This document shows positions 22,902 to 34,766 of a stretch of 64,000 nt of DNA, one piece after another. Position 1 is the first letter of the stretch; every line of letters begins with the position of its first letter. Position numbers and translations under genes: made by a program. Origin of the DNA: Sthenelais limicola (lineage: Eukaryota; Annelida; Polychaeta; Phyllodocida; Sigalionidae); assembly GCA_942159475.1 (NCBI GenBank), contig OW804096.1, positions 89,941,784 to 90,005,783 on the forward strand, in the 5' to 3' direction. A model generated the notes under the pieces. The model was not told the DNA's origin, ran no database searches, and worked only from the letters and a program-made list of their open reading frames with translations.

Positions 22902-24237
22902 GGTTTCTGGGTTCTCTTCTCTTCCCTTCTCTCCTTGTAACTAATTGCCCAAGATGAGGCGTCTAGTTTTTTATACCCAGACACAATTTACCGTTAATGA
23001 TGAGTTTAACTCATAAGTTGCTTTCATAGATACGATTGCCAAGTCTGCGTCTTACCTTTGTGTTACTCTCCTTGTAAGTAGATAATTGAATGACAGGTCA
23101 ATCGAATGGTCATGACAGATGACAGGTTATCGGATTTCGAACCAAAAGCAAATATTACGCATGCAATGGGTTGAATTTATTAAAGATTGGTCATTTTGGA
23201 TGAAAGTCAATTGCATGTCATGTTCCAGATGGATAAAGAGGTCGTTTCAAGCTAAAAGCAAATATGCATTCAGTGGAACGAATGTACATACATTGTTCAT
23301 TTAGGATGACAGTTTAATCGCATGTCATGTTCCAGATGGATAAAGAGGTCATTTTGAGTGAAAAGTACAATGGGATCGATTTATTTCCCAGAATGATTTA
23401 AACATTGACAAGTCTTAAATTCATAGACTTTATTAAAAGTGATTTTGTTGTTATTGAATATCTCAGATGATCTGCTAATCTCTATACTTCAAAACATATT
23501 GTAAAACTCTAAGCTAGACTTGTGCATTTTCCATAGAATATACAAATCATATATAACAAGGAACTTTGCTTATAATAGAGTATCTGTCAATATGGAAATA
23601 TGCATATGATGACGTTTTTTTTTTTTACTTCTGAAATAATAATTCTTTTATACGCAGATGGAGTTTACCAGTAATTGAGGGTTCAGTTCCCAAGTTTCAT
23701 GACAATACCACATAGTTTGAATGGAGGATAGGTCAATCATAGGTCAGGATAAAAGAACCAAACGTTAATATTATGCATACAATGAATTGAATGAGTTCTA
23801 CGCTAGCCAAGTTTGCTAACAAAACCTGAATACTTGGAGGACGACATGTCAATCATAGGTCACGTTTCAGATGGACTAATGACAGCATTTGAACGAAAAT
23901 ACAAATATTATGCATACAATGACATGGATAACTTTTTCCTATATAATTTTAATTTGTCAATATGGACAACATTACTTTTAGTAACTCAATGATCGAGTTC
24001 ATTTGTGCGCTTATAACAATGTACATTCATGTATGTAACAATGTTCATTCATGTATGTTGGTATTCCAGCGTTTGATATATAGGATGACGATTTTTACTC
24101 CTGAAATAAAATATAGAACTATAAGAAAAATGCCATGGAATTAGAACGGGAACAATGGAATAATTCAAAGCTATGATGAAATGACAAATGAGATTTCATT
24201 ACTATTAATAAACGTTAGTACAAGAAGAAATTCTTAC
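22902..24237. repeat. Degenerate dispersed ~70-130 bp repeats
   Basis: From about 23090 to 23930 related segments recur at irregular spacing: GTCATGTTCCAGATGGATAA (about 23218 and 23326), TCAATCATAGGTCA (about 23731 and 23850), and ATTATGCATACAATGA (23771 and 23906). They look like old tandem copies that have drifted. No gene recognised here, though the minus-strand gene to the right may have a further exon in it. Confidence 0.5.
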
Positions 24238-25687
24238 CCCAGGTTTGAAAAAGTCAGTCTTCTTCTTATGTCTGGAAGACTTGCGCACATCTACTACGCC
24301 TTGATCCTTTTCCCCTGAACAGCTGGATGGTTTTGTCTCATGGCTCAGATCGTTTGTTGGGTCATTGCCCAAGTCAGAATTCAGCTTTTCTTTCTTTCTG
24401 AACCTGTTTTGAACGAATTGTCCAAAGAATGACAGATCCTTATTAATTGACGCCTTTGATACGTCACCAGCTGCGTTATCGATAGGAACGGTTTGTTCTG
24501 CTGCAGCCACACCCTCCCCTACACTCTCGATACCAGATTGTCCCTCTACAGAGTCGTCTGGGAGGGAATAGAATGATGTTTTTTCTTCATTTTTTGATGA
24601 TGAAGGTGTCTGATTTCGATAAGGGGTAGATGCCCCTAAGGGATGCATTTCAGTGCCGCCTTCATGTTCATTTTGATCATTGCCTGCTCTTCCCTGAACA
24701 CGATACTTAACACAAATAAATGATATAAACAGATATAACGATAACAATGAAAGCGGCACAGCCAGCACTTATCCCAGTTATGGTTATCGCCACTCCATTA
24801 CTTCCAATGGTCACTTTTACTTTAGCACTTTCTTCTGGTTCCTCTGGGGTAATTTCCTCACCTGTAGGCTCCTCCCTTTCAGATGCAATGGGTGGGATCT
24901 CACCTTTTGACGATATGATCACAACTTGGGGTGGGGAAGCAGTAATTTCCACATCTGGAGAAATGATAACCTCCTCCTCCCCCGGGGCATAAGAATTGTC
25001 CTCTGATGAAATGGGTGGGGAATCGATAATTTCTTCCCCGTCCTCAACTGGTGATATCATCACAACTTCTGGTTGAATGGGTGGGGAATATGGATTCGTC
25101 TCATCAGGAGAAACGATAACATCCTCTCCTGGAGCTATATCATAATCGTCCCCTGATGTAATAACGGGTGGGGAATATGGTCTTGTCTCATCTTGGGATA
25201 CAATCACAACCTCTGATTGAATGGGTGGGGAGGCGGTAATTTCCACACCTGTTGTCTCATCGGATGATACAATCACAGCCTCTTTTGGTACTTCAAGGTA
25301 GTCAGAGTTCAGAGTTGTTGGTAATCCATCTTCATTTCGTTTCAGATCTGTAGTTGGATCCTCATTTTGACAATCACTTGTTATGCGAACATTTTCCCTA
25401 ATTAGTTGTTGGTGCATTTCACAAGTATCTATCCCTGTTACTTCTTTGATGTTGATTTGTCGAACTCGTGGGAAAAGTCCATATATGATTGATGGATTTC
25501 TGTCAATGTTGACTTGGTGTAAGTCAATATTCCATATCCTAAACAAAGGAGCGCTTCTCATCAGCAAAGACATATCTGAGTTTCTGCATGATACAGTTCT
25601 AAGAGTGCATGAGCAAATGTTGCACATATCCCCTGCGTAGATACAGACAAGTTGGGTGAAGATCAATAGTAAAATCGTTCTCCCCAT
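24238..25687 (-). CDS. Secreted/type I membrane protein: LRRNT-like head, mucin-like stalk, TM, cytoplasmic tail
   Basis: The best start is ATG at 25687, which gives a signal peptide (MGRTILLLIFTQLVCIYAG). A Cys-rich head follows (CNICSCTLRTVSC, then later cysteines), like an LRR N-terminal cap with little repeat region. Then a stalk of degenerate repeats based on EVVIVSPDET.PYSPPI, acidic and Pro/Ser-rich. A transmembrane helix (ISAGCAAFIVIVISVYIIY) lies near 24725-24790. There the first frame stops at 24707-24709; a second overlapping frame supplies a stop-transfer VKYRVQGR and a 150-residue tail ending in basic RHKKKTDFFKPG. That implies a one-base frame break or an unseen splice. The tail exon ends at a GTAAGA donor (24237), so at least one more exon should lie further left. 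Likely a cell-surface protein of unknown ligand. Confidence 0.55.
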
Positions 25688-25828
25688 GGTTCTTAGATTT
25701 GACATGAGTCTAAATCTCAGGTAGTTAGCTTCTTTTAAGTTCAAAGATTTCCAACCAACTGTTGAATTTGAATATACCAGGAAGTGACTTACATTACCCA
25801 CACCCCTTTTCTTAATAGATTGATCCAT

Positions 25829-26562
25829 TCTTAATAGGGATATAAACCTTTAGATCTTTTATGCCCCACCACATCTGTTTGGAACAACTGGTCTCACAAA
25901 ACCACCGCAAGACTTCCGCCGCCGACTTTACAGGGATGACTTTACAGGAATCCCCAGCAGGAATCTATAACGGAGGTTGTAATTGATGGACAATAGACCC
26001 ATTTACTCATCATAGCTTGCTGACTTTCCCTAACTTGGGTCAATTGGGGATTTTATTTTAATCATACCATGTACGCATTTTAGTGCTACATAGAACAAAA
26101 TAAAGTTTCTGTTAATCAGTGATGCATATTATTGGCACCCTCCCCTACCATTACCTTCATCAAAGCCTAGCGTGTACAACATGCACACATTGTTAGGAAT
26201 AGCCTTTGTTAATCATTGGTGCATACTATTACACTCCCCTACCACTCTATAAAAACCCTAGCGGTTTGTTTTTAGATTAATTATGACTCACAGTTATTTG
26301 TTATGAAATGCTAACCAGTTAGGGTTTAGCAACATATTGATTATTATCCAATCATGCCTTACCAAACCTTGCGCCCCCTACTGGCAAACATGGATAACGT
26401 TTGAATTTACCAATCACATAACTATATTGATCACTATTTGATATGAAATGGTAACCAATTAGGATTAGCAAAATATCATTCATTATCCAATCATGGCTTA
26501 CCAAAATGTTATTGATTTCAGTGACCAATCATAAGCAATATTTATCATACTTAATCGATTTT
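25829..26562. promoter_or_regulatory. Upstream region with tandem CCAAT-bearing repeats
   Basis: Two imperfect ~68-bp copies (about 26302-26370 and 26438-26505) share GATATGAAATGnTAACCA, TTAGCAA and TTATCCAATCATG. Each has a CCAAT box. An earlier pair (about 26118-26156 and 26214-26250) shares GATGCATA-TATT...CTCCCCTACCA. They lie directly upstream of the TATA box at 26567 and could be promoter elements; equally they may be an old repeat. Confidence 0.4.
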
Positions 26563-26566
26563 GATG

Positions 26567-26577
26567 TATATAAATAG
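26567..26577 (+). promoter_or_regulatory. TATA box upstream of the 26644 ATG
   Basis: TATATAAATAG, with a TCAGTCC initiator-like motif about 20 bp further on and an ATG at 26644. This is the best RNA polymerase II promoter visible in front of the spliced polymerase exons. Confidence 0.55.
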
Positions 26578-26643
26578 GGTCTGCTCAGTCCAATATAGTA
26601 CAAAGCGCATTTTCTTGGTAAAAAAAAAAGAGCTGCTATCACT

Positions 26644-27058
26644 ATGGATACAACGTGGATTAGAGATCATGCCTACAAAATTGTAGACTCATTTTCCAAG
26701 TCTACCTCTCTACTCGAATGGGCAATAATGGTTGGTTGTGAAGAGCATCCTGCAGTACAATCAAAACTGCAACAACTTCAAACCCAGGAAAAGATCAACT
26801 CCTTTAAGGATCCCATTGAATTACTCATTTGGGCAAACTATGTGGGACTAGAGGATGATGAGCACGTTGCTTTACGCTTGATGGAAATTCACAAGGTTAG
26901 TAAACTTCCTTTCCAATGACCTATTTGTCCTTATTGTGTTTCTCATTCTGATTCACTCACTCACCACTTTGTATTCAAAACTGAATGCGTCTATTCTAAC
27001 CCCTCTATAGGAAAACACATTCACAGCAATGGACGTGTCCTTTGACCCCGATAATGAG
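26644..27058 (+). CDS. Two 5' exons, possibly the N-terminus of the Polinton polymerase transcript
   Basis: Exon 26644-26895 (84 codons) ends at AAG/GTTAGT; exon 27011-27058 (16 codons) is bounded by CTATAG and GAG/GTAATT. Both introns are phase 0. The first exon has two similar helical segments: SKSTSLLEWAIMVGCEEHP and FKDPIELLIWANYVGLEDDE. The next phase-0 exons on this strand are 29087-29128 and 29240-29329, which lead without frame change into the polymerase at 29422. Linking all of them is inference; the exons could instead belong to a separate host gene. Function of this N-terminal part unknown. Confidence 0.45.
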
Positions 27059-27538
27059 GTAATTGAAGTCTTTCATCTGTTTACACTCCCCGCCGCACGC
27101 CACCCGCCCTGGGTGCGTGACAAGGGAGACATGACAAGGGATGGATACACTACACTATGTGTTGCAGGAAAATGAGTCACATATCGTGAAAAATGGATTT
27201 AGTAAACATTTATGTCATCCATGAATTAGTGAATATTCATAATGTCCATTCTTCCAAACATTTACAATTGTTCTTAATTAAATTTCATATTGTAACTTTA
27301 TGATAATTTATGAATATTTTAGGATTTGTGAGTGTTCAAGTGTAGGTGTACGAAACCTGGTCACCCAACCCTGTCAGTGGTGTGGGATAGGCGGCAGGCC
27401 TTACTCCAATAACGGCAGATGGGGGTTTCCCTAATTGGGGTGTCAAAGCGATTGCTTGTTGTTGGGAGAGCAACACACTACCACCCCCTGTTTGTCACTA
27501 TGGTATAGGCGGGGAGGTGAGGTCAAACCCAGGTCTCT

Positions 27539-28255
27539 GACTATAGGTCTAGTCATATAACAAGGTCCATATTATGGCATAACCCTTTCGAAATGTGATT
27601 TTGTCCCTAATTTGGTTACTTTGAATTTTAGAGCTGATTCCGATTGTAAGCCTTGCTATTATGTATATATGCATACAATTGCAGAACTTAACAAAATACA
27701 CATCTGGAAAAGAAATATGTATAGTCCAACTAAGCATTTCTGTCTATAGAGTGGCTATTATGTGAGCCGGGGAGAGACTACACTATAGGTCCAGACACAT
27801 AACAAGTCCCATAGCATACTTTCAAGAGAGTTTAATTTTTTAAGCATTTGTCCCCGTTTTTTACTTAGAATGTTAGTACTGAGACCGATTGTAAGCCCTG
27901 GTATTATTTATTTATGCATAGAATTGCAGAACTTTAACAAAATACACATCTGGAAAAGAAATATGTATAGCCCAACTTAGCATTTCTCTCTATAGAGTGG
28001 CTATTATGTTTGCGGGGAGAGACCCTCACTACACTATAGGTCCAGACACATAACAAGTCCCATAGCATACTTTCAAGAAGTTTTATTTTTTTAGTGTTTG
28101 TCGCCAATTTTTTTACTTAGAATTTTAGTACTGATTCCGATTGTAAGCCCTGGTATTATATATTTATGCATAGAATTGCAGAACGTTAACAAATAGACAT
28201 CTGGAATCGAAATATGTATAGCCCAACTTAGCATTTCTGTCTATAGAGTGGCTAC
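27539..28255. repeat. Three tandem ~235-bp repeats
   Basis: Units start near 27539, 27779 and 28033. Shared words include ACTATAGGTC, GATTCCGATTGTAAGCC, TTGCAGAAC and GAAATATGTATAG. Divergence is moderate, so the expansion is not recent. Confidence 0.8.
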
Positions 28256-28408
28256 ACCACCAACCTCCCAATCCAGAAAGCATACCGCTGGATTGGGTTG
28301 TGTTGGGATCTGACTTTTAGGCTAGTTGCTTGTATAAATAAAGAAAAACAGTTGCCGACGAGGTCCCGTCCACGCACCCTACCCCACCCCCACCCCTATA
28401 CTACCTCG

Positions 28409-28437
28409 GCGCTGTTTATTCAGTAAATAAACAGCGC
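28409..28437. repeat. 12-bp-arm hairpin
   Basis: GCGCTGTTTATT, a 5-base loop CAGTA, then AATAAACAGCGC. Perfect arms. Function unknown. Confidence 0.7.
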
Positions 28438-31400
28438 TATCCATTTCGAATCCCATTTGCCGGTTACGTTGATTACGTTGAAGTGACTTCCGGCTCGTAC
28501 GGAATGGAACAAGGGATCGGAATGGTCAATGGCGTGGATGTAGCTGTGTGGGTTGAGTGTGGAGGTTGAAACGAAAATGGATTGTGGAAGTGTGAGTGCC
28601 TGAATCGACAATGTAAGTACGCTAGGTTGTAGGTATAGGCCTAAACTAAGTATTCCATGCATCAATAGACATTCTCAGCGGGGAAATTATTGAATGCAGG
28701 CAGAGAAGTAACCACATGGTATAAGAGTATATATCGTTGGACACTAGTAGTCTGTGCACCGTGCGAAATTGTAAATAGAGTCATTCTGACTTCTTCCAAG
28801 GAAGAAGCGGGGGTGCCGACCGTCCAGAGATGCCATGTGTTCATATATCAAACAGGAGGTCTATTGTATGAATCCCTTTGCCTTTGGAGATAATCCTGAG
28901 GTGGTTAAGGGTCGGACACACTGTTTACTTTGTGCCTTACACTACACTAGATTTTGCTGTATAATATTTTTAGTTAATACATATATGTATATATATATAT
29001 ATATACATATATGTATATACATATGTATCCATTGTGTCATTATTTTTTTTTGTATTTTGTTATTATTATTATTTTACTCGTGACAGGTCATGGAAACAGG
29101 AATGGACATAGACACAGACATGGAAAAGGTATATTTTATATTTATTGGGTTAGAAAATAATATTGTTTAACTAATTCCAACAATAATTGTAAACATATGA
29201 TTTAATATATGTGTAAAATATTTTGTTTTGTTTTGTTAGACACGTAATGACATGGAGTGGCTTGATCATTTATCTGTTGAAGACATCATTTCAGGCCATG
29301 TCCCGTCTACAGATCTAACCCAAGCTGAGGTAAATAATGTGAATATTTATATAAGTTCATGAAATTTACGTCTATTGAATGCATTATCATTGGTTTGTCT
29401 ATCTCTATTTACTTTTTTTAGATGGAAGCATGGCAGGAGTTTTTTCCAAACGTAGTACCTCCTTCAACTCGACAACTGCCGTCAACATCCACTAAACAAC
29501 ATATCAGTAAATACAACTGTAGTACATGCAACAAAACGTTTTCCAAAGCCGTTCCTTTTCATCAACACCGCAGGGCATGCCAAAAAAAGACAACATGTCT
29601 GTTCTGTTCACAAGTATTTAAAACGCTGATGGGAAAGAAACAGCACGAAAAAAGTTGCCCTGTGCGATTTGGATGCAAAAAGTGTGGATTCCTGTTCACT
29701 TCCAACAAAGATGTAGTGAAACATTGTTGTTCCAAGAAATATCAATGTCTAATTTGCAAAACATCCGCGTATCCAAATCGTTCTGACCTGTTCCTTCACC
29801 AACAGACCATGCATGGAATGGGTAAAGAAAACCTACAGCAGGAACCCTGGGAAGAATCACCCTTTGATGAAGATAGAGAAGAAGATCGAAATGCTAGGAC
29901 AATATACGATGCAAACAATCGTTTTATACTTATGCCTCATAAAATCGGGGAAATACAGGACCAAATGAACTTCCCAACAAATGATCTACAGGGCGGTACA
30001 CAAGAGTTTGGTAGACATTTGGAGCAGGTGTTCCACTCCCAGTCTTATGCGTTTAAACTGGACATATCACTCGGAGTCATATTGCATAATCGGGAGACAA
30101 AACGTATGCGTTACTTTGTGCCTTACAACAATCTATCGCTGCTGAAACAACCTGCCTATATCTCAACCCGCTCTGACATGCTAAGTCTTCTCGATGAGTT
30201 AAGTCGTCTGGATATACGACAATACATCAATCAATTAAGACCAAACACCAAGTGGGAACCATGGATGTACACAAACGTTGTATATACCATAAACAGAACC
30301 CAATATCCATTGGGAAACGGCTTTATCCCGGATTTTATCAAGTTGAAAAAGTGTATCATAAGTCTGGAAAAACCCCAAAATAAGATGGATCCTTACAAAG
30401 ACATGTTATGTGCCTTCAGATGTTTGGCTTTACATAGAAACCTCCAGCTAAATACAGCCAATATATCAAACCTGTATTCAGAATGGCGGGCTTATTTGCA
30501 AAACAAAAATATCAAGGAAATACCAGCAACACCCAAGTACTACCAAGGTATACTACTGGAAGAGCTTGTCTACTTTGAAGACTGCTTCCAGGTGAGCATC
30601 AATGTATACGAGCTGATTGCAGATGACAGTGTTGTCCTCAGATACATTTCCAACTCGAAGCTGAAAAACGTGATGTATCTGGACCTATATGAAAGTGTCA
30701 CGACTATAAATAGCTCATATTCGTTATTACATAAGATTAAGTAATCAACATTGAGCTATACGCCAAAAAATACAAATGTTCCACATGTCAGCGACTGTTC
30801 AAAAGGAAGCAAAACTACACACAACACATTCGTATATGTGTTGGTAGGACAAAATATCATTACAAAGGTGGTATCCATTCTTCAACTAAGACAATTTTCG
30901 AAGAATTGGAAGAGGTTGGAATAGTCACGCCACCCGAAGAGACACTTTTTCCATGGTTTTGTGTTTTTGACTTTGAAGCCATTTTGGAAAAGGTCCGAGA
31001 ACAAAGCAGTGAAAAACTATGTTGGACGCACCGACATCGAGCTATCTCAGTATCCGTATGCAGTAATGTAGATATGTTTACGGAGCCCTGTTGTTTTGTT
31101 GATGCCGATTTAGATAACCTGATTGGACAAATGATTGGCTACATGCTTCAGATCCAGGAAAAGGTTTCAAGCCTGGCCCTAGAAAAGTAGCATGTGTTGA
31201 CTGAGAGATTAACTGAACTCATCAATCAATGGACCCCAAACGTTGTTGAATGTTCATCGGATAAGGAAAGGGATGAAGAAGAAGAGGAAGAGGAAGAGGA
31301 AGAGGAAGAGGAAGAGGAAGAGGAAGAGGAAGAGGAAGAGGAAGACGAAGACAACAGCAACTCATCCTCTACTAAAAGCAGTGATCCACAGACGTTGATG

Positions 31401-33409
31401 TATAACCATTTGACGAGGCTTCAGTTTAAACTGAAAAAGTACATGTAACAGCTACCAGTGCTTGGGTTCAATTCTTCCAACTATGACATCAATCTTGTCA
31501 AATCTCTCTTGTTCAAGCATTTGGCTGTCAACGAAAAGGACATGTCAGACAATTTTGTCATTAAAAAGAACAGTTCATACACCTGCATAGCTACAGAGAA
31601 GTTTAAGATTTTGGATGTCTCCCAGTTTTTAGCCCCTTGTACCTCATACTATGGTTTCCTTAGATCATTCAACGTAGAGGAACAGAAATTTTGGTTTCCG
31701 TATGAATACTTGGACAGTGTTGAAAAACTTGATGAGACCGGACTGCCGAGTCATGATAAGTTCTACTCTGAACTGAGGAACACCAACATCACTCCAGAGG
31801 AGTATGCCTATGTGGAACAAATTTGGGCTCGGGAAAACATGACCACCCTGAAAAATCTATTGGTCTACTATAACAACCTCGATGTTAAACCGTTTGTGAC
31901 TGGAGTGGAAAGACTACAATCCTTTTATTTTGCAAAAGGTATTGACCTGTTCAAGTTGGTTGTATCAGTCCCAGGCATAGCGAGGAGAATGCTTTTCTCC
32001 AGTGTACCCGCGGGAACACACTTTGCTCTGATCGGTGATCGAGATGAAGATTTATATCTCGCCTTCAAAAAGAACATCATTGGAGGTCCATCGATCATCT
32101 TTCACCGTCACCATAAAGTTGGCGAAACGCTTGTACACAACGAAAAACCCTGCAAGAACATTCTAGGATATGATGCCAATGCTTTATACCTATGGGCACT
32201 GGGTCGACCCCTACCAACCGGTTCCTATGTTCGACGTCTGGCCAAAGACAACTTTGCACCCAGCAAACATACTACATACATGCTCATGTTTCTGTGGCTG
32301 GATTGGGTAAGCCAAAAAGAAGGCATCAACATACGTCATAGACTAAACAATGGCAACGAAGTACGGGTCGGTCCCTATTTAGCTGATGGCTACTGCTCTG
32401 CAGAGAATCGTGTGTTCGAATTTTTCGGGTGTCACTTTCACTCTTGTCTGTGTCAAAAGAATAAAATGCTGAGCGCCACATGGGAAAAAACGTAGAAAAA
32501 GAACGGAAGAAAAACTCCACAACTTGAAACTCATGAACTACAAAGTCACCATCATGTGGGAGTGTGAATTCAGAAAGATGATGAAAGAGGATGAAGACAT
32601 CAAACTCAAAAATGCATCCTACTTTCCCAAGTTCTACCTCCGTCACCCATGGCCCGTAACACAAGACGAAATACTAAAAGGGGTGAAAAGCGACGAGTTG
32701 TTTGGAGTCGTTGAAGCAGACATTGAGGTCCCAGAGGAATGGAACCCCGGTTACGAAAGAGACCTCCCACCTCGAGAATATTTTCACGAAATGGCTCCCA
32801 TTTTCTGCACCCACAATGTAGAGTTTAAGGACATTGGCTCACACATGCAAGAGTTTGTCCTTGAGAAAAACTTATCCCAAAAGCCGAGACAGTTGCTGGT
32901 CAGTGGGATGAAAGCATCAAAGATACTCTTGGCAACACCTCTCCTCAAGTGGTATCTCGAACACGGCCTAACCGTTAGCAAGATTTATCAGGTAACCGAA
33001 TTCATCCCAATGGCTTGCTTTGAATCGTTTCAAACCGAAGTTTCCGACGCTCGACGAGAGGGAGACCAACAAGGGTCGCAAGTAAAGGCTGAAACGATGA
33101 AATTGGTGGGAAACTCGGCGTATGGCGGGCTCATAATGCAAAAGGAAAAACATCAAAAGGTGACCTATACAAAGAGCCGACAGGCTGTCCAATTGGCCAT
33201 AAATGCTCCGTCATTCCGCAAATTGAACGAAATGGGTGACGAGTGCTATGAGATAGAAGCAGTCAAGTCAAAGATAACGCTAGATCTACCCATATACCTA
33301 GGCTACTTTGTCCTTCAGTACGCCAAGCTGCGCATGCTGCAATTCTATTACGACTGCCTCGATTACTATGTGGACCGAAGCAATTTCCAGTACATGGAAA
33401 TGGACACAG

Positions 33410-33770
33410 GTAAAGTTGACTCTTTAAAGTGACCCTAAAGTAAAGACAAACTTGGTCTCAGTTGGGGACTAAAGTGAACTTTACTTTATTCATGTTTGCC
33501 ATAGACTTTGCCTTGATGACTAATGGTACGTTACTTTTACTTTTTAAAAAAGTCACTTCCATTTTGAATCAAAGTGACCTTTCATTTAACGTGTCATTTC
33601 TAAAAATTTGGAATGTGTACCTCTGATAGTTTGTGAGTTGATTCTCCCTTACATCGAAAATCTCATAGGATTCAGTGCTAAAAATATCAGTAACTCGATA
33701 TTTTTATCCCCGCAAAGCGCTTGTCAAATTCTTTTCGAGTTGACATTGTTTGCTGTTTTTCCCATTTCAG
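33410..33770 (+). other. 361-bp spliceosomal intron inside polymerase motif C
   Basis: The exon ends GACACAG and the intron starts GTAAAG; it ends TTTTTCCCATTTCAG before ACAGCGCC. It is phase 1 and splits the first base of an Asp codon from the rest, so the active-site DTDS motif exists only after splicing. Reading straight through gives a stop within 7 codons (33430-33432). The interior is AT-rich, with AGTGACCTTT/AAAGTGAAC-type repeats (about 33420-33600). Confidence 0.85.
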
Positions 33771-34282
33771 ACAGCGCCTACTTTGCCCTAGCAGCGAAAG
33801 ATTTGTGTGACGTCATCCGCCCTGAGGTCAGAGATCAATACCACGAGGAGATTTATGGTCGGTGTGGCCAAAAGGAGGCTTCTGTGTGGTTTCCCCTCCG
33901 TTGTTGTCAACCCTGTGCCATGTACAGCAAAAGAACTCCAGGCCTGTTCAAAAAAGAAGCCAAAGGAGTAGAGATGGTGGCTCTGTCAAGCAAAACGTAC
34001 ATTCTCAAAGAAAATGAGGAGGGAACTAGTGTCAAGTTGAGCTGCAAAGGAGTGAACAAAAGAAGGTTAGATAATCCATTGGACATCTACAAGAGTGTGT
34101 TGCAGACAAAAGAACCCCGAGAAGGATCTAACATGGGTTTCCGTCAGAGGAACAACACCATGTACACTTACAACCAAACGAGGGCTGGTTTTACGTACCC
34201 TTATTTCAAAAGGCAAGTTCAGCCAGACGGTGTGTCCACAGTTCCGTTGGATATCGTTCTCAGTCCCTGGAATGTAAACGAA

Positions 34283-34741
34283 TGCTATGTCTTTGGAGAT
34301 GTTAAAGATTCCCTGTCTCCCAACTACTACTGTCATCTTCTGTATGAGGGTTACACTTTTCTAACGGCAGAGCACTTGTTCTACTACCTAATGGCTCTGT
34401 GCTTGAATGACGTCCACACAAGCACCAGTCTGGCGATAACGTTCAATTCGAGTGAGTGGCGTCTACTCGTCAAAGATTTGAAGAGTAAATCGTGCTGGAT
34501 TCACAACAGGGACAATATTATGAAAGCAGTGCTGAAAATCAAGTTGGAGCAGGTTCCAGAGGTAGGCGTGGTCCTAAACACAAGCAAACGTCTACCCATA
34601 GTCTTTGCCAATCAATACGACAAATATTGGTCAGCTGGACTGAACAAAAGCGTGACCCTTCTAACAGTTCCTGATGAGTATCGAGGCTTCAACAGGCTCG
34701 GGCAACTGTGGGAAGAGTTAAGAGACACTGTTGCGTTCTAG
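34283..34741 (+). other. NADAR (YbiA-like) domain at the polymerase C-terminus
   Basis: In the same open exon as the end of the polymerase (which closes around TYPYFKRQVQPDGVSTVPLDI), the frame continues into a NADAR pattern: LSPNYYCHLLYEGYTF, TAEHLFYYLMA with the family Glu at 34370-34372, a helical middle ending IKLEQVPEVGVVLNTS, then DKYWSAGL (Trp at 34628-34630) and FNRLGQLWEELRD. NADAR proteins such as YbiA cleave N-glycosidic bonds, and family members remove ADP-ribose from guanosine in nucleic acid. There is no stop or splice site between the two parts, so a fusion is the plain reading. Functional role here is inference. Confidence 0.8.
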
Positions 34742-34766
34742 TGCCTCATTACTGGACTCGGAAGTC

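Larger units (their letters stand above)
27059..29086 (+). other. 2-kb intron or spacer before the polymerase exons
   Basis: No coding exon is convincing here. It contains a three-copy tandem repeat (27539-28255), a 12-bp-arm hairpin (28409-28437) and a TA-rich microsatellite near 28975-29030, and ends in a pyrimidine-poor CGTGACAG acceptor at 29086. Confidence 0.4.
29087..34741 (+). pseudogene. Protein-primed DNA polymerase B with N-terminal zinc fingers and C-terminal NADAR domain
   Basis: Phase-0 exons 29087-29128 and 29240-29329 lead into a long exon from 29422 and, after an intron (33410-33770), the last exon 33771-34741. Order: several C2H2 fingers (29510-29815), another near 30777-30830, the 3'-5' exonuclease (FDFEAI, GFNSSNYDINL, YYNNLDV), palm motif A (YDANALYLW, about 32169), motif B (NSAYGG, 33112-33129), motif C split by the intron, then NADAR. 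It would copy the element from a protein primer. Lesions: frame changes near 30742 and in an A-run at 32485-32490, stops TAG 31188-31190 and TAA 31446-31448. Each is followed at once by recognisable polymerase. A GAAGAG microsatellite (31272-31345) encodes a Glu tract. Confidence 0.85.

Noticed and set aside
31188..31448. In-frame TAG and TAA in the polymerase as reassigned codons
   Set aside because: Other genes here end normally at TAA, TAG and TGA, and the polymerase also has two frame changes, so decay (or sequence error) is simpler.
33410..33770. Stop after DTG as polymerase truncation
   Set aside because: Clean GT-AG intron borders and exact restoration of the frame and motif make splicing the better reading.
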